Assembly (NCBI RefSeq): GCF_002735905.1
Contig: NZ_PEBD01000012.1
Coordinates: 248,001 to 312,000, forward strand
Reading direction: 5' to 3'
Source: Williamsia muralis
Lineage (GTDB): Bacteria; Actinomycetota; Actinomycetes; Mycobacteriales; Mycobacteriaceae
Length of the DNA stretch: 64,000 nucleotides
Shown: one piece after another, positions 29,891-38,582 of the stretch
How the letters are laid out: each line of letters opens with the position of its first letter
How positions within the stretch are numbered: position 1 is the stretch's first letter
Notes under the pieces: generated by a model
The model's database searches: none
The model's input: the letters and a program-made list of their open reading frames with translations, nothing else
What the model was told of the DNA's origin: nothing
Position numbers and translations under genes: made by a program

Positions 29891-32800
29891 TCAGCGCAGG
29901 TCCCGGATGGCCTTGATCGCCCGTTTCTCCGACACGGGATACGCAGTACGCAGATGCTGCGCGAACAATCCGACTCTCAGTTCTTCGACGATCCATCCAG
30001 CTTGTTCGTTGACTGCGTCCCGCCGACCGGGCGGCACGTGTCGCAGGTGATCAGTCCACGCCGACACCACCCGGTCGATGGCCGCCATCGCCTGGGCATC
30101 GCGAGCGGCGCCTGCCGGGAGCTGTTCCAGCCTCGACCTCGCAGCATCGAGGTAGCGGGGGATCTCCGAGAGGTGTTCGTCGCGTGTCGCAGAGACGAAC
30201 CCGTCGAACAGCAGCTCGTCCAGCTGGTCCCGCACGTCGTCGGCGGCGATCGATCTGCCGGCCGCGGAAATCGCCGTGCGTAGGGGCGCCACGCGGGTCA
30301 GGATCGTCGCCACGCTGCGTAGCTTGTCCGTTGCCCTCCCGGTTGCCTGGCGGGCCACACTTTCCCGAAGTGCAGCGAATTCGCCTGGCGTCCAGACATT
30401 CGGCGGGTTGGGTACAAGATCCACCACGGCAGCCCGAACGCAATCTGCCAGAAGAGCAGCGGTGTCCGGGTAGGGGCTCTGACTGAGGGCGAGTCGCTCG
30501 GCGGTGCTCAGAGTCGATGTCACCGACGGTCGCAGTGGCGGAACGCTGGAGACGATCATCTCGACGACAGCGTCGTACATGTTCGCAGCCTGCTCGGCCT
30601 GGGTGGGTACGGCGACCACCGTGAAACCACTGCCTCGGCGGGTCAGTGCGGGATAGCTCGTAATGTCCTGTCCGGCAACCGAACTGCGCAATGTGCGGCT
30701 GATGTCTCCGAAAGTGTCAGCGGTCCACGTGGTGGCCACGGGTCGGGATGCGGTCCCGGCCTCAGTCTCCAGAGCCGCGCGAGATCTACCGGCCAGTCGA
30801 TCCTGCAGTTCGCGCAGCGACTTGGAACGTCCGAGAACTTCGCCGTCGGTGGTGACCGCGGTAAAGGTCATCCGCAGGTGGTCGGGAAGTGCGGCAAGTC
30901 GTAAATCTGAAGCTGCGACGTCGACACCCGTGCGCGCACGGATCTCAGCGGCCACCGCCTCGGTGAGAGGCTTGCTCCTCGGCGTCACCGACTCCAGTAT
31001 TTGCGCGGCCAGGTCAGGGGCCGGTCCCACTTGCCGCCGTAGGGATTTCGGCAGGGTGCGGATCAGCTCGGTGATCAGTTCCGAGCGCATGCCAGGGACC
31101 AGCCAGTCGAATCCAGAGGGCCGGGCACGCACGAGCAGCGACAACGGGATCAGCACACTCACGCCGTCATCGACGGTGCCGGGCTCGAACCGATACCTCA
31201 AGGCATAACTCGTGTCTCCCTGACGCCAGTGGTCGGGAAACCCGGCCGGGTCGGTGGCAGCAGTGTCGGCCACGAGGTCGGCGGGATCCAGATCCAGCAA
31301 GGTGGGGTCAGCTTTGCGTGCGGTCTTCCACCACGTGTCGAAGTGTCTGCCCGACACCACTTCTGCGCCGATGTGTCGGTCGTAGAAGGCGAAGAGTTGG
31401 TCGTCGTCGACGATGACGTCGGTGCGCCTCACCCGGTGCACCGACTCCTCGGCGTCCTCGAGCAACGCGCGATTGCGGTGGAAGAACGGGTGTTGTGTAC
31501 GCCAGTCGCCCTCCACGAGCGCGTGGCGGATGAACAACTCGCGGGCAACCGCGGGATCGATCGAGCCGTAGTTCACCCGTCGTTTGGTGACCAGCGGGAC
31601 GCCGTAGAGGGTGACCCGCTCGTAGGCCATGGCCGCTGAGTGTTTCCCGGACCAATGAGGCTCGCTGTATTGACGTTTGACGAGGTGCCCGGCCAGGCGC
31701 TCGGCCCATTCCGGTTCGATGCGGGCGGCGGTACGCGCCCAGAGCCGAGAGGTCTCCACGATCTCGGCCGCCATCACGAACCGTGGTGGTTTCGACGAGA
31801 GATGAGATCCCGGGAAGATCATGAACTTCGTGCCGCGAGCGCCCAGGAACTCCTTGGCGTCGCCCTCGCGGACGCCGATCTGGCTGAGCAGACCGGACAG
31901 GATGGATTGATGAATCGATGCCGCCGATGGCGATTCATGGTCGGGTGCGGTCACCGTCGCAGGAACCGACCACCCGAGGTCCCTGGCGATCCGGACCAGC
32001 TGCGCGTGCAGGTCTCGCCATTCGCGGATTCGCAAGCTGTGCAGATACTCTCGACCGCACCGCTTCCGGAACTGGTTCGTCGACAACTCCGAGCGGAGTT
32101 CGTCCAGGTAGGTCCACAGATTCAGCAGGGTCAGGAACTCCGACCCCGGAGCAGCGAAGCGCGCATGCGAGGCATCGGCCGCCTGGCGATGCTCGGCCGG
32201 CCGCTCGCGTACGTCCGGAATCGACAGTGCGGCCGCCAACACGAGCATCGGGCCGACCACGCCCTGTTTGTCGGCCTCGACCAGCATGCGCGCCAGCCGC
32301 GGATCGACAGGTATACGAGCGAGCGACCGTCCGATCGGGGTCAGTCGGCGTACGGGGTTGTCGGCCGAGGCTGGTTCGAGCGCCCCGAGTTCGTCCAGTA
32401 GTTGCTGGCCGTCTCGGATCGCCCGCTGATCCGGCGGCTGGACGAACGGGAACCGGCCGACGTCGCCGAGCCCCAGAGAGGTCATCGTGAGGATCACCGA
32501 CGCGAGGTTGGTGCGCAGGATCTCGGGCTCGGTGTACTCGGGCCTGCTCTCGAAGTCCTCTTCGCTGTAGAGCCGGATGCACACACCGGCGGCCACGCGG
32601 CCACACCGCCCCGCCCGCTGCCGTGCGCTGGCCTGCGAGATCGGCTCGATCGGCAGCCGCTGCACCTTGGTGCGCGTGGAGTAGCGCGACATCCGGGCGG
32701 TGCCGGCGTCGATGACGTAGTGGATTCCCGGTACGGTCAGCGATGTCTCGGCAACGTTGGTGGACAACACGATTCGCCGACCTCGATGACTGGAGAACAC

Positions 32801-33739
32801 CTTGTGCTGGTCTGCCGCCGACAGCCGGGCGAACAACGAGACGATCTCGATCCCACGGGATTCGAGGTGCGCAAGCGATTTCGCGGTATCGGTGATCTCG
32901 CGCTCGGTGGGCAGGAACACCAGGATGTCGCCTGGGCCGTGAGAGCACAGCTCGTCGACGGCGGCCCCGATGGCCTGTAGCTGATCGAGGTCGGCTTCGT
33001 CCTCGTCATCGACCACGAGTGGGCGATAGCGGATCTCCACAGGATAGGTGCGGCCGGACACTTCGATGATCGGCACCGGCGCGTCATCGGTCGCGAAGTG
33101 GTCGGCGAACCGGCCGGGTTCGATGGTTGCCGAAGTGATGATGATCTTCAGGTCGGGGCGGCGTGGCAGCAGTTGCTTGAGGTAGCCGAGGATGAAGTCG
33201 ATGTTGAGGCTTCGCTCGTGGGCCTCGTCGATGATCAGGGTGTCGTATTCACGGAGCATCCGGTCCTGGGACAATTCTCGCAGGAGTATGCCGTCGGTCA
33301 TCACCTTGACCAGCGTGTCCTCGCCTGCCTTGTCGGTGAAGCGCACCGAGTATCCGATGACGCCGCCGAGTTCGGTCTCGGTCTCCTCGGCGATCCGTTC
33401 GGCAACCGACCGCGCAGCGAGTCGGCGAGGCTGAGTGTGACCGATCTTGCCGGCCAGTCCGCGCCCCAGCTCGAGACAGATCTTGGGTAGCTGTGTGGTC
33501 TTACCGGAACCGGTTTCACCGGCGACGACGACGACTTGATGCTCCGAGATCGCCTCGGCGATGGCATCGCGGGCCTCGGACACCGGCAGTTGCGGCGGGT
33601 AACTGATCGTGGGGACGAGCGCGCGCCGACGCTCGATCACGGCCGGATCCGGCCGGTCGGTGCGAGTGGAGCGGCTGCTCGGACGTCGTCGCCGCTTACG
33701 CCGGGCGGAGTGTTCCGGCTGGTTGGACGAAGTCGACAT
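29891..33739 (-). CDS. hrpA: ATP-dependent RNA helicase HrpA
   Basis: DEAH-box RNA helicase of 1282 residues, the usual length for long bacterial HrpA. After a basic tail of ~30 residues come Walker A GETGSGKT at about 74-81, motif II DEAH at 171-174, motif III SATIE, motif VI near QRAGRCGR, then ratchet and OB-fold domains and the large C-terminal DUF3418 region. Expected roles are mRNA processing and ribosome rescue. It is single-gene, convergent with nrdR and divergent from the aminotransferase. A TAGGCT hexamer lies 9 bases before the start codon. Confidence 0.95.
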   Translation of the reverse strand: MSTSSNQPEHSARRKRRRRPSSRSTRTDRPDPAVIERRRALVPTISYPPQLPVSEARDAIAEAISEHQVVVVAGETGSGKTTQLPKICLELGRGLAGKIGHTQPRRLAARSVAERIAEETETELGGVIGYSVRFTDKAGEDTLVKVMTDGILLRELSQDRMLREYDTLIIDEAHERSLNIDFILGYLKQLLPRRPDLKIIITSATIEPGRFADHFATDDAPVPIIEVSGRTYPVEIRYRPLVVDDEDEADLDQLQAIGAAVDELCSHGPGDILVFLPTEREITDTAKSLAHLESRGIEIVSLFARLSAADQHKVFSSHRGRRIVLSTNVAETSLTVPGIHYVIDAGTARMSRYSTRTKVQRLPIEPISQASARQRAGRCGRVAAGVCIRLYSEEDFESRPEYTEPEILRTNLASVILTMTSLGLGDVGRFPFVQPPDQRAIRDGQQLLDELGALEPASADNPVRRLTPIGRSLARIPVDPRLARMLVEADKQGVVGPMLVLAAALSIPDVRERPAEHRQAADASHARFAAPGSEFLTLLNLWTYLDELRSELSTNQFRKRCGREYLHSLRIREWRDLHAQLVRIARDLGWSVPATVTAPDHESPSAASIHQSILSGLLSQIGVREGDAKEFLGARGTKFMIFPGSHLSSKPPRFVMAAEIVETSRLWARTAARIEPEWAERLAGHLVKRQYSEPHWSGKHSAAMAYERVTLYGVPLVTKRRVNYGSIDPAVARELFIRHALVEGDWRTQHPFFHRNRALLEDAEESVHRVRRTDVIVDDDQLFAFYDRHIGAEVVSGRHFDTWWKTARKADPTLLDLDPADLVADTAATDPAGFPDHWRQGDTSYALRYRFEPGTVDDGVSVLIPLSLLVRARPSGFDWLVPGMRSELITELIRTLPKSLRRQVGPAPDLAAQILESVTPRSKPLTEAVAAEIRARTGVDVAASDLRLAALPDHLRMTFTAVTTDGEVLGRSKSLRELQDRLAGRSRAALETEAGTASRPVATTWTADTFGDISRTLRSSVAGQDITSYPALTRRGSGFTVVAVPTQAEQAANMYDAVVEMIVSSVPPLRPSVTSTLSTAERLALSQSPYPDTAALLADCVRAAVVDLVPNPPNVWTPGEFAALRESVARQATGRATDKLRSVATILTRVAPLRTAISAAGRSIAADDVRDQLDELLFDGFVSATRDEHLSEIPRYLDAARSRLEQLPAGAARDAQAMAAIDRVVSAWTDHLRHVPPGRRDAVNEQAGWIVEELRVGLFAQHLRTAYPVSEKRAIKAIRDLR

Positions 33740-33882
33740 AACTGATCAAGCCTACCTGAGCGGCGGATCCGGCAATGTCCGGCGGACCCGTGGCCCCGCT
33801 CCCGGCGCGCCCGAACACGGATGGACACGAGAGTGGCTGCGGCCCCGGAGGAAACCCGGGGGACACCAGGCATGATGTTCAC

Positions 33883-35121
33883 ATGACAGTCTCAACTTCT
33901 GCCGGTCTCTGGCACGGATTCGCCGATATGGGCGCGGTGAGCACCACGGGACCCTTTGTGGTCACCAAGGGTGAAGGCGTCCACATCTGGGACGACAAGG
34001 GGAACAAGTATCTCGACGCCACAGCAGGCCTGTGGTTCACCAATGTCGGGCACGGACGCGCGCAGATCGCCGACGCGGTGGCGAACCAGTTGAGCACTCT
34101 GGCGCACTACTCCGGCTTCGGTGACATCACTTCCGACGTGACGGCGGCATTGGCCGACCGCCTGTCCGGCCTCGCTCCGGTACCTGGGAGCAAGGTGTTC
34201 TTCACCTCGGGCGGCAGCGATTCGATCGACTCGGCCGTCAAACTGGCGCGCCGCTACTGGCATGAGATGGGCAGGCCCGAGAAGAAGATCGTGGTCGGCC
34301 GCACGAAGGCGTATCACGGTATGCACGTCGGCGGCACAGCGCTGTCCGGGTTGCCCCCGAACCGCGAGAACTACGGCGATCTGATGGCCGATGCGGCCAC
34401 CGTCGACTGGGATGACGCCAAAGGGCTGCTGGGGTTGATCGAGCGGGTCGGTGCCGAGAACATCGCCGCGTTCTTCTGTGAGCCGATCATCGGGGCGGGC
34501 GGGATCTACCTCCCGCCGGAGGGTTACCTCGCCGAGGTGCGCCAGATCTGCCGCGACCACGATGTGCTGTTCGTCGCCGACGAGGTGGTCACCGGCTTCG
34601 GCCGGATCGGCGGATCGTGGTTCGCCTCGAGTCGATTCGACCTGCAACCCGACATGATCGCCACCGCCAAGGGATTGACGTCGGGGTACGTGCCGATGGG
34701 AGCGGTGTTCATCGCCCCGAACGTCGCCGAGCCGTTCTATTCCGGTGGAGTCTGGTGGCGCCACGGTTACACCTACGGAGGTCACGCCGGGGCCGCGGCA
34801 GCAGCCATGGCGAACCTCGACATCATCGAGACCGAAGGTCTGCTCGAAGATGCTGCCCGCTTGGAGTCCGATCTGCATGTGGCGCTTGCGCCGCTTGCTG
34901 ATCTGGACGCGGTCAGCGAGGTCCGAAGCGGGCTCGGTGCGGTGAGCGCCGTCCAGCTCGAGGAGCCTTCGCGGGCACCTGCTGCCGTCGCAGCTCTGCG
35001 CGCACACGGCGTCAGCGGACGGGCGGCAGGCCAAGGCGCACTGCAGATCTCGCCGGCATTTGTGATGACAGGCGCGCAGGTGGCCGAGCTCGCCGAGCGG
35101 ATCTCCGACGCCCTGAGCTAG
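33883..35121 (+). CDS. Class III pyridoxal-phosphate aminotransferase (omega-transaminase family)
   Basis: Moves an amino group from an omega-amine or beta/gamma-amino acid to a keto acid. It has 412 residues from ATG 33883. Landmarks: GSDSIDSAVKLAR, the PLP aspartate in VADEVVTGFGR and the Schiff-base lysine in ATAKGLTSGYVPMGA, then GGVWWRHGYTYGGHAGA. The family includes beta-alanine-, GABA- and putrescine-pyruvate transaminases; the substrate cannot be read from sequence. It stands alone between hrpA and the ahp genes and ends in a large hairpin. Confidence 0.85.
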   Translation: MTVSTSAGLWHGFADMGAVSTTGPFVVTKGEGVHIWDDKGNKYLDATAGLWFTNVGHGRAQIADAVANQLSTLAHYSGFGDITSDVTAALADRLSGLAPVPGSKVFFTSGGSDSIDSAVKLARRYWHEMGRPEKKIVVGRTKAYHGMHVGGTALSGLPPNRENYGDLMADAATVDWDDAKGLLGLIERVGAENIAAFFCEPIIGAGGIYLPPEGYLAEVRQICRDHDVLFVADEVVTGFGRIGGSWFASSRFDLQPDMIATAKGLTSGYVPMGAVFIAPNVAEPFYSGGVWWRHGYTYGGHAGAAAAAMANLDIIETEGLLEDAARLESDLHVALAPLADLDAVSEVRSGLGAVSAVQLEEPSRAPAAVAALRAHGVSGRAAGQGALQISPAFVMTGAQVAELAERISDALS

Positions 35122-35132
35122 GCACTCGACAA

Positions 35133-35201
35133 CAGAACCCACCGGTTCCGGTGAGTCGGCCGACAACGTCGACCGGCTGCGATCGGAACGGGTGGGTTCT
35201 G
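35133..35201. terminator. Large imperfect hairpin between aminotransferase and ahpD
   Basis: CAGAACCCACCGGTTCCG (35133-35150) pairs with CGGAACGGGTGGGTTCTG (35184-35201) with a single mismatch across a 33-base loop that itself contains self-complementary GTCGGCCGAC. It lies between convergent stops and should end both transcripts. Confidence 0.7.
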
Positions 35202-35211
35202 TGTGTTGGAT

Positions 35212-35742
35212 CTATCCGACGAGTACGTCGGCCGTGCTCAGTGCGGCTGCCACGCCGGCGATGATCGAAGCCACCTTGAGTGCCTCGAGAATGGCCTCGC
35301 GGTCGACGCCGGCCTCGCGCAGGGTGTTCTCGTGAGCGGCCACACAGTGACCGCACCCGTTGATGGATGACACCGCGAACGACCACAGCTCGAAATAGGC
35401 CTTGTCGACGCCGGGATTGCCGATGATGTTCATCCGCAGCCCGGGTCGCAGGTCGTCGTACTTGCCGTCGAGAAAGCCCCGGCCCCGGTAGAACACGTTG
35501 TTCATGCCCATGATCGACGCGGCGCCTAATGCGGCGTTGTACGCCTCGGCCGAAAGCGTGTCGGCCGCTTCGTCGGCGATCTCCTTGAGCACCACCGCGT
35601 TCTTGGTCGCGGCTGCGGTGGACAGGAGGGTGCCCCACAATTGCTCGTCTTTGAGAACCGTTGTGCGAGCGATCGACCCGAGATTGAGCTTGAGGTCTTT
35701 CGCGTACTCGGGCAGCGCGTTCTTCAGGTTGTCGATACTCAT
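35212..35742 (-). CDS. ahpD: Alkylhydroperoxidase AhpD
   Basis: Thiol reductase partner that reduces oxidised AhpC. It has 176 residues and the CxxC active site C130-GH-C133 with H137 in [11 protein letters not shown], in the all-helical AhpD fold. The segment [10 protein letters not shown] precedes it. It lies 26 bases after ahpC and is almost certainly cotranscribed, as in M. tuberculosis, where AhpD gets electrons from lipoamide. Confidence 0.95.
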   Translation of the reverse strand: MSIDNLKNALPEYAKDLKLNLGSIARTTVLKDEQLWGTLLSTAAATKNAVVLKEIADEAADTLSAEAYNAALGAASIMGMNNVFYRGRGFLDGKYDDLRPGLRMNIIGNPGVDKAYFELWSFAVSSINGCGHCVAAHENTLREAGVDREAILEALKVASIIAGVAAALSTADVLVG

Positions 35743-35768
35743 GTCTCACCCAATTCTTGTTGCGACTG

Positions 35769-36356
35769 TCAGACGCTTGCGGTCAGCAGTTCACCAGCGT
35801 TGATGGTCGGATCGCCCTTCTTCCAGTTGCAGGCGCACAACTCGTCGGACTGAAGTGCATCCAGCACCCGTAGGACCTCGTCGACGTTGCGGCCGACGGA
35901 ACCGGCCGTCACCGAGACGAACTGGATCTCGTTGTTCGGGTCCGCGATGAACGTCGCACGATCGGCGACACCGTCGGCGTTGAGCACGCCGGCTGCCGAT
36001 GCGAGTTCACGCTTGAGGTCCGAAAGCATCGGAAAGGGAAGCGTTTTCAGATCTTCGTGCTGCGCACGCCACTGGAAGTGCACGAACTCGTTGTCCACGG
36101 ACGCTCCGAGGACCTGGGCGTCGCGGTCTGCGAACTCGTCGTTCAACTTGCCGAAGGCGGCGATCTCCGTGGGGCACACGAAGGTGAAGTCCTTGGGCCA
36201 GAAGAACACGATGCGCCACTTGCCCGGGTGGTCGTCGCTGCTGATGGTGGTGAAGTAGTCATCGGGCTGCTGGGCGTCGACCTTCGAGAGGTCGCCACCG
36301 ATCACGGCCGTCAGGTTGTAGGAAGGAAATTGGTCGCCGATGGTCAGCAAAGCCAT
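35769..36356 (-). CDS. ahpC: Alkyl hydroperoxide reductase AhpC
   Basis: Peroxiredoxin that reduces hydrogen peroxide, organic peroxides and peroxynitrite. The 195 residues have the peroxidatic cysteine C61 in FTFVCPTE and C-terminal C174 and C176 (DELCACNWKKG), the three-cysteine pattern of mycobacterial AhpC. First gene of ahpCD, divergent from oxyR with 136 bases between, so peroxide control by OxyR is expected. Confidence 0.97.
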   Translation of the reverse strand: MALLTIGDQFPSYNLTAVIGGDLSKVDAQQPDDYFTTISSDDHPGKWRIVFFWPKDFTFVCPTEIAAFGKLNDEFADRDAQVLGASVDNEFVHFQWRAQHEDLKTLPFPMLSDLKRELASAAGVLNADGVADRATFIADPNNEIQFVSVTAGSVGRNVDEVLRVLDALQSDELCACNWKKGDPTINAGELLTASV

Positions 36357-36492
36357 GGTGCTCCTTGGTATTCGACTAGAGATGCGAGATTTTCAGATCT
36401 TCGATGTGTGCGGACGCGTCAGTGCGCACTGAACCATCGTGCCCAAGAACGGGCGAAAAGGAAACGTGATGAGTAGCACTAAGGTGATAGGT

Positions 36493-37425
36493 ATGGCCGA
36501 TCAAAGTTATCAACCGACCATCGCCGGACTCAAGGCCTTTGCGGCCGTCGCCGAGAGACGTCATTTCGGCTCTGCGGCAACCAGTCTCGGAATCAGTCAG
36601 CCGTCGCTGTCCCAAGCACTCGCAGCCCTGGAGGCCGGACTGGGGGTCAAACTGGTAGAGAGGTCGACCCGGCGTGTTTTCCTGACGAACGAGGGAAATA
36701 CCTTGCTGCTGAAGGCCATGTCCGCCATCGACGCCGTTGACTCATTCACCCACGCCGCCGCGGGAGTCACCCAGCCGATGACGGGTACTCTCCGGCTGGG
36801 TCTGATCCCGACTGTCGCGCCGTATGTCTTGCCGACTGTGTTGCGCGGACTGAGTGAACACGTTCCTGCTCTGACGGTGAGGGTGGTCGAAGACCGGACG
36901 GGCCCGTTGCTCGAAGCGCTGCGCCACAATTCGATCGACGCGGCGGTGATCGCGTTGCCGTCCGACGTACCGGGGATGATGGAGATCCCGATGTACGACG
37001 AGGATTTTGTCCTCGCCCTGCCGGCGGGCCATCCACTCGCCGGTGCACGTGAGGTCAATCCGGCTGCGCTGGCTGAACTTCCGCTGCTGTTGCTGGACGA
37101 AGGGCACTGCCTGCGCGAACAGGCCCTGGAGGTCTGCCGCCTCGCGGGGGTGCGTCCGGATATGGGCTCCACACGGGCGGCGTCGCTGGCCACTGCTGTG
37201 CAGTGTGTAGAAGGTGGCTTGGGGGTCACGTTGATACCCGCGACGGCCGAACGCGCCGAAACTGCCCGGGGTTCGCTGGCAACGGCACGGTTCGACTCGC
37301 CGCGCCCGGGGCGTCGCATTGGTCTGGTGTGGCGCGTGACAAGCGGACGAGAAGCCGAATATCGAACGCTTGCAACACTGATCGGCGACCTGATCACCGA
37401 GTCCGGTGCTGCGCGCCCCGTGTAG
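36493..37425 (+). CDS. oxyR: Peroxide-sensing LysR regulator OxyR
   Basis: LysR-type regulator, 310 residues from ATG 36493: N-terminal winged HTH ([20 protein letters not shown], approached as [11 protein letters not shown]) and a C-terminal sensor domain. The redox cysteines are both present as C206 and C215 in [14 protein letters not shown], spaced nine apart as C199/C208 in E. coli OxyR. A TGATA ... TATCA pair (36485-36489 and 36508-36512) spans the start codon and could be an autoregulatory site; this is weak. Confidence 0.93.
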   Translation: MADQSYQPTIAGLKAFAAVAERRHFGSAATSLGISQPSLSQALAALEAGLGVKLVERSTRRVFLTNEGNTLLLKAMSAIDAVDSFTHAAAGVTQPMTGTLRLGLIPTVAPYVLPTVLRGLSEHVPALTVRVVEDRTGPLLEALRHNSIDAAVIALPSDVPGMMEIPMYDEDFVLALPAGHPLAGAREVNPAALAELPLLLLDEGHCLREQALEVCRLAGVRPDMGSTRAASLATAVQCVEGGLGVTLIPATAERAETARGSLATARFDSPRPGRRIGLVWRVTSGREAEYRTLATLIGDLITESGAARPV

Positions 37426-37449
37426 TTGCTGCGTGCCGTTCGAGTCCGG

Positions 37450-37905
37450 TCACCTCGGCGACTTCGCCGACTCCAGCGACTCCAGTGCGGCGGACAGGTC
37501 CCGCAGACCGGCGAGCGCGGCCTCCCAGCGTTCGACACCCAGGTGGCCACACAACTGCGCGGCGAGGGCTGCATGCCCCGGGTTGATCCGGTGCACGGCA
37601 TCGCGCCCGGCATCGGTGGCCTCCACGAGCTTGGCCCGACGGTGGGCCGGGTTGTCGTGATAGGCGACGAGGCCTTGTGCGGCAAGCACATCGGCGGTGC
37701 GTTGCACACTCTGTCTCGTGATACCCATCGTCCGTGCGATGTCGGAGACCGTCAACGGCTCACCGAGGATGGCGCCGAGCACTTGCCAACGGGTCGCGGT
37801 CAGCCCGGCAGGCTCGGCCAATTGTTCTGCCACGGCCATGAACTGACCGTTGAGCCGAAAGGTGGTGAGGGCCGAATCGCTCAGGAGGTCTTGGGGATCT
37901 GTCAT
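37450..37905 (-). CDS. MarR-family transcriptional regulator
   Basis: A 151-residue winged-helix protein beginning MTDPQDLLSDSALTTFRLN. The DNA-binding core is LTVSDIARTMGITRQSVQRTADVLAAQGLV (about 51-80; written here in parts LTVSDIARTMG and ITRQSVQRTADVL), with the wing HDNPAHRRAKLVE. Its ATG overlaps the stop of the DJ-1 family gene (ATGA), so the two are one operon, and a tandem operator lies at the operon start. Likely an autorepressor responding to a phenolic, oxidant or drug signal (inference). Confidence 0.88.
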   Translation of the reverse strand: MTDPQDLLSDSALTTFRLNGQFMAVAEQLAEPAGLTATRWQVLGAILGEPLTVSDIARTMGITRQSVQRTADVLAAQGLVAYHDNPAHRRAKLVEATDAGRDAVHRINPGHAALAAQLCGHLGVERWEAALAGLRDLSAALESLESAKSPR

Positions 37906-38543
37906 GCCTGAAGGGCCATCAGGTCGTGATACCCGGCGGGGTCGCCGCTGTAGAGCCGGAACCAGGCCGCAAGGACCTCGGGGGTATAGAGGTCGAGCTC
38001 GGCGAAGATCTCGCGGGCGAACGCCACCGGCTGCATGGCGGCGGCGGTGATGAGGTGGCCGGGCGTGCTGGTGTCGGTGACCGCTGGTTCGTCCACGTAC
38101 TCCACCGCACCCGAGTATCCGGTCCACGACAACGCCTCGGCGGCATTGCTGGTGTGGCGCCGACCGTCGAGCAACCCGGCTCGGGCCAGCCCGACGGTTG
38201 CGCCGCAGATCGCGGCGACGGGAACGCCCGCGGCCAGGAACGCGGCCGCGGCGTTCGTGAAGTCGCCGAGGTCGCCGGTCATCCACGCGCCCGCTCCGGG
38301 GAGGATCAGCATTGCACTGTCATCGGGATCCAGGTCACCGATCGCGAGGTCGGGCACGATGCGCACGCCGCCCGCGGTGGTCACCGCGTCGGTGGTGGGG
38401 CCCACCGTACGAATCCGGTAGCGACCGGGTCTCTTCTGATGCTCCGGGTCGTTGATGTGCGCGACGGCATGACCGGCTTCCCAGTCGGCGAGTGTGTTGT
38501 AGACGGCGAGGTGGACGACGGAGGTCGCGGGGTCTGAGGACAT
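37902..38543 (-). CDS. DJ-1/PfpI (class I glutamine-amidotransferase-like) protein
   Basis: A 213-residue protein with the nucleophile elbow AAICGATVGLARAGLLDGR, cysteine at about 113, in the same context as DJ-1/PfpI proteins, and an early LAVYNTLADWE strand carrying the acidic partner. Members act as chaperones, glyoxalases, proteases or transcription co-factors; which applies here is unknown. First gene of an operon with a MarR regulator; its start codon lies at the edge of a double operator. Confidence 0.82.
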   Translation of the reverse strand: MSSDPATSVVHLAVYNTLADWEAGHAVAHINDPEHQKRPGRYRIRTVGPTTDAVTTAGGVRIVPDLAIGDLDPDDSAMLILPGAGAWMTGDLGDFTNAAAAFLAAGVPVAAICGATVGLARAGLLDGRRHTSNAAEALSWTGYSGAVEYVDEPAVTDTSTPGHLITAAAMQPVAFAREIFAELDLYTPEVLAAWFRLYSGDPAGYHDLMALQA

Positions 38544-38577
38544 GACAACATACTGTCAATATGACAGCTTGCTGTCA
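38543..38577. promoter_or_regulatory. Tandem TGACA-N6-TGTCA operator
   Basis: Two copies of TGACA-N6-TGTCA, 38543-38558 and 38562-38577, are separated by three bases (period 19, about two helical turns). They fill the gap before the DJ-1 gene, touch its start codon and overlap a minus-strand TTGACA (-35-like). The most likely ligand is the MarR protein of the same operon. Confidence 0.7.
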
Positions 38578-38582
38578 ATCGG

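Noticed and set aside
36476-36512. OxyR ATAG-N7-CTAT tetra-repeat between ahpC and oxyR
   Set aside because: Only one ATAG and a poor CGAT fit; the GATA/TATC pair is too weak to call an OxyR site.
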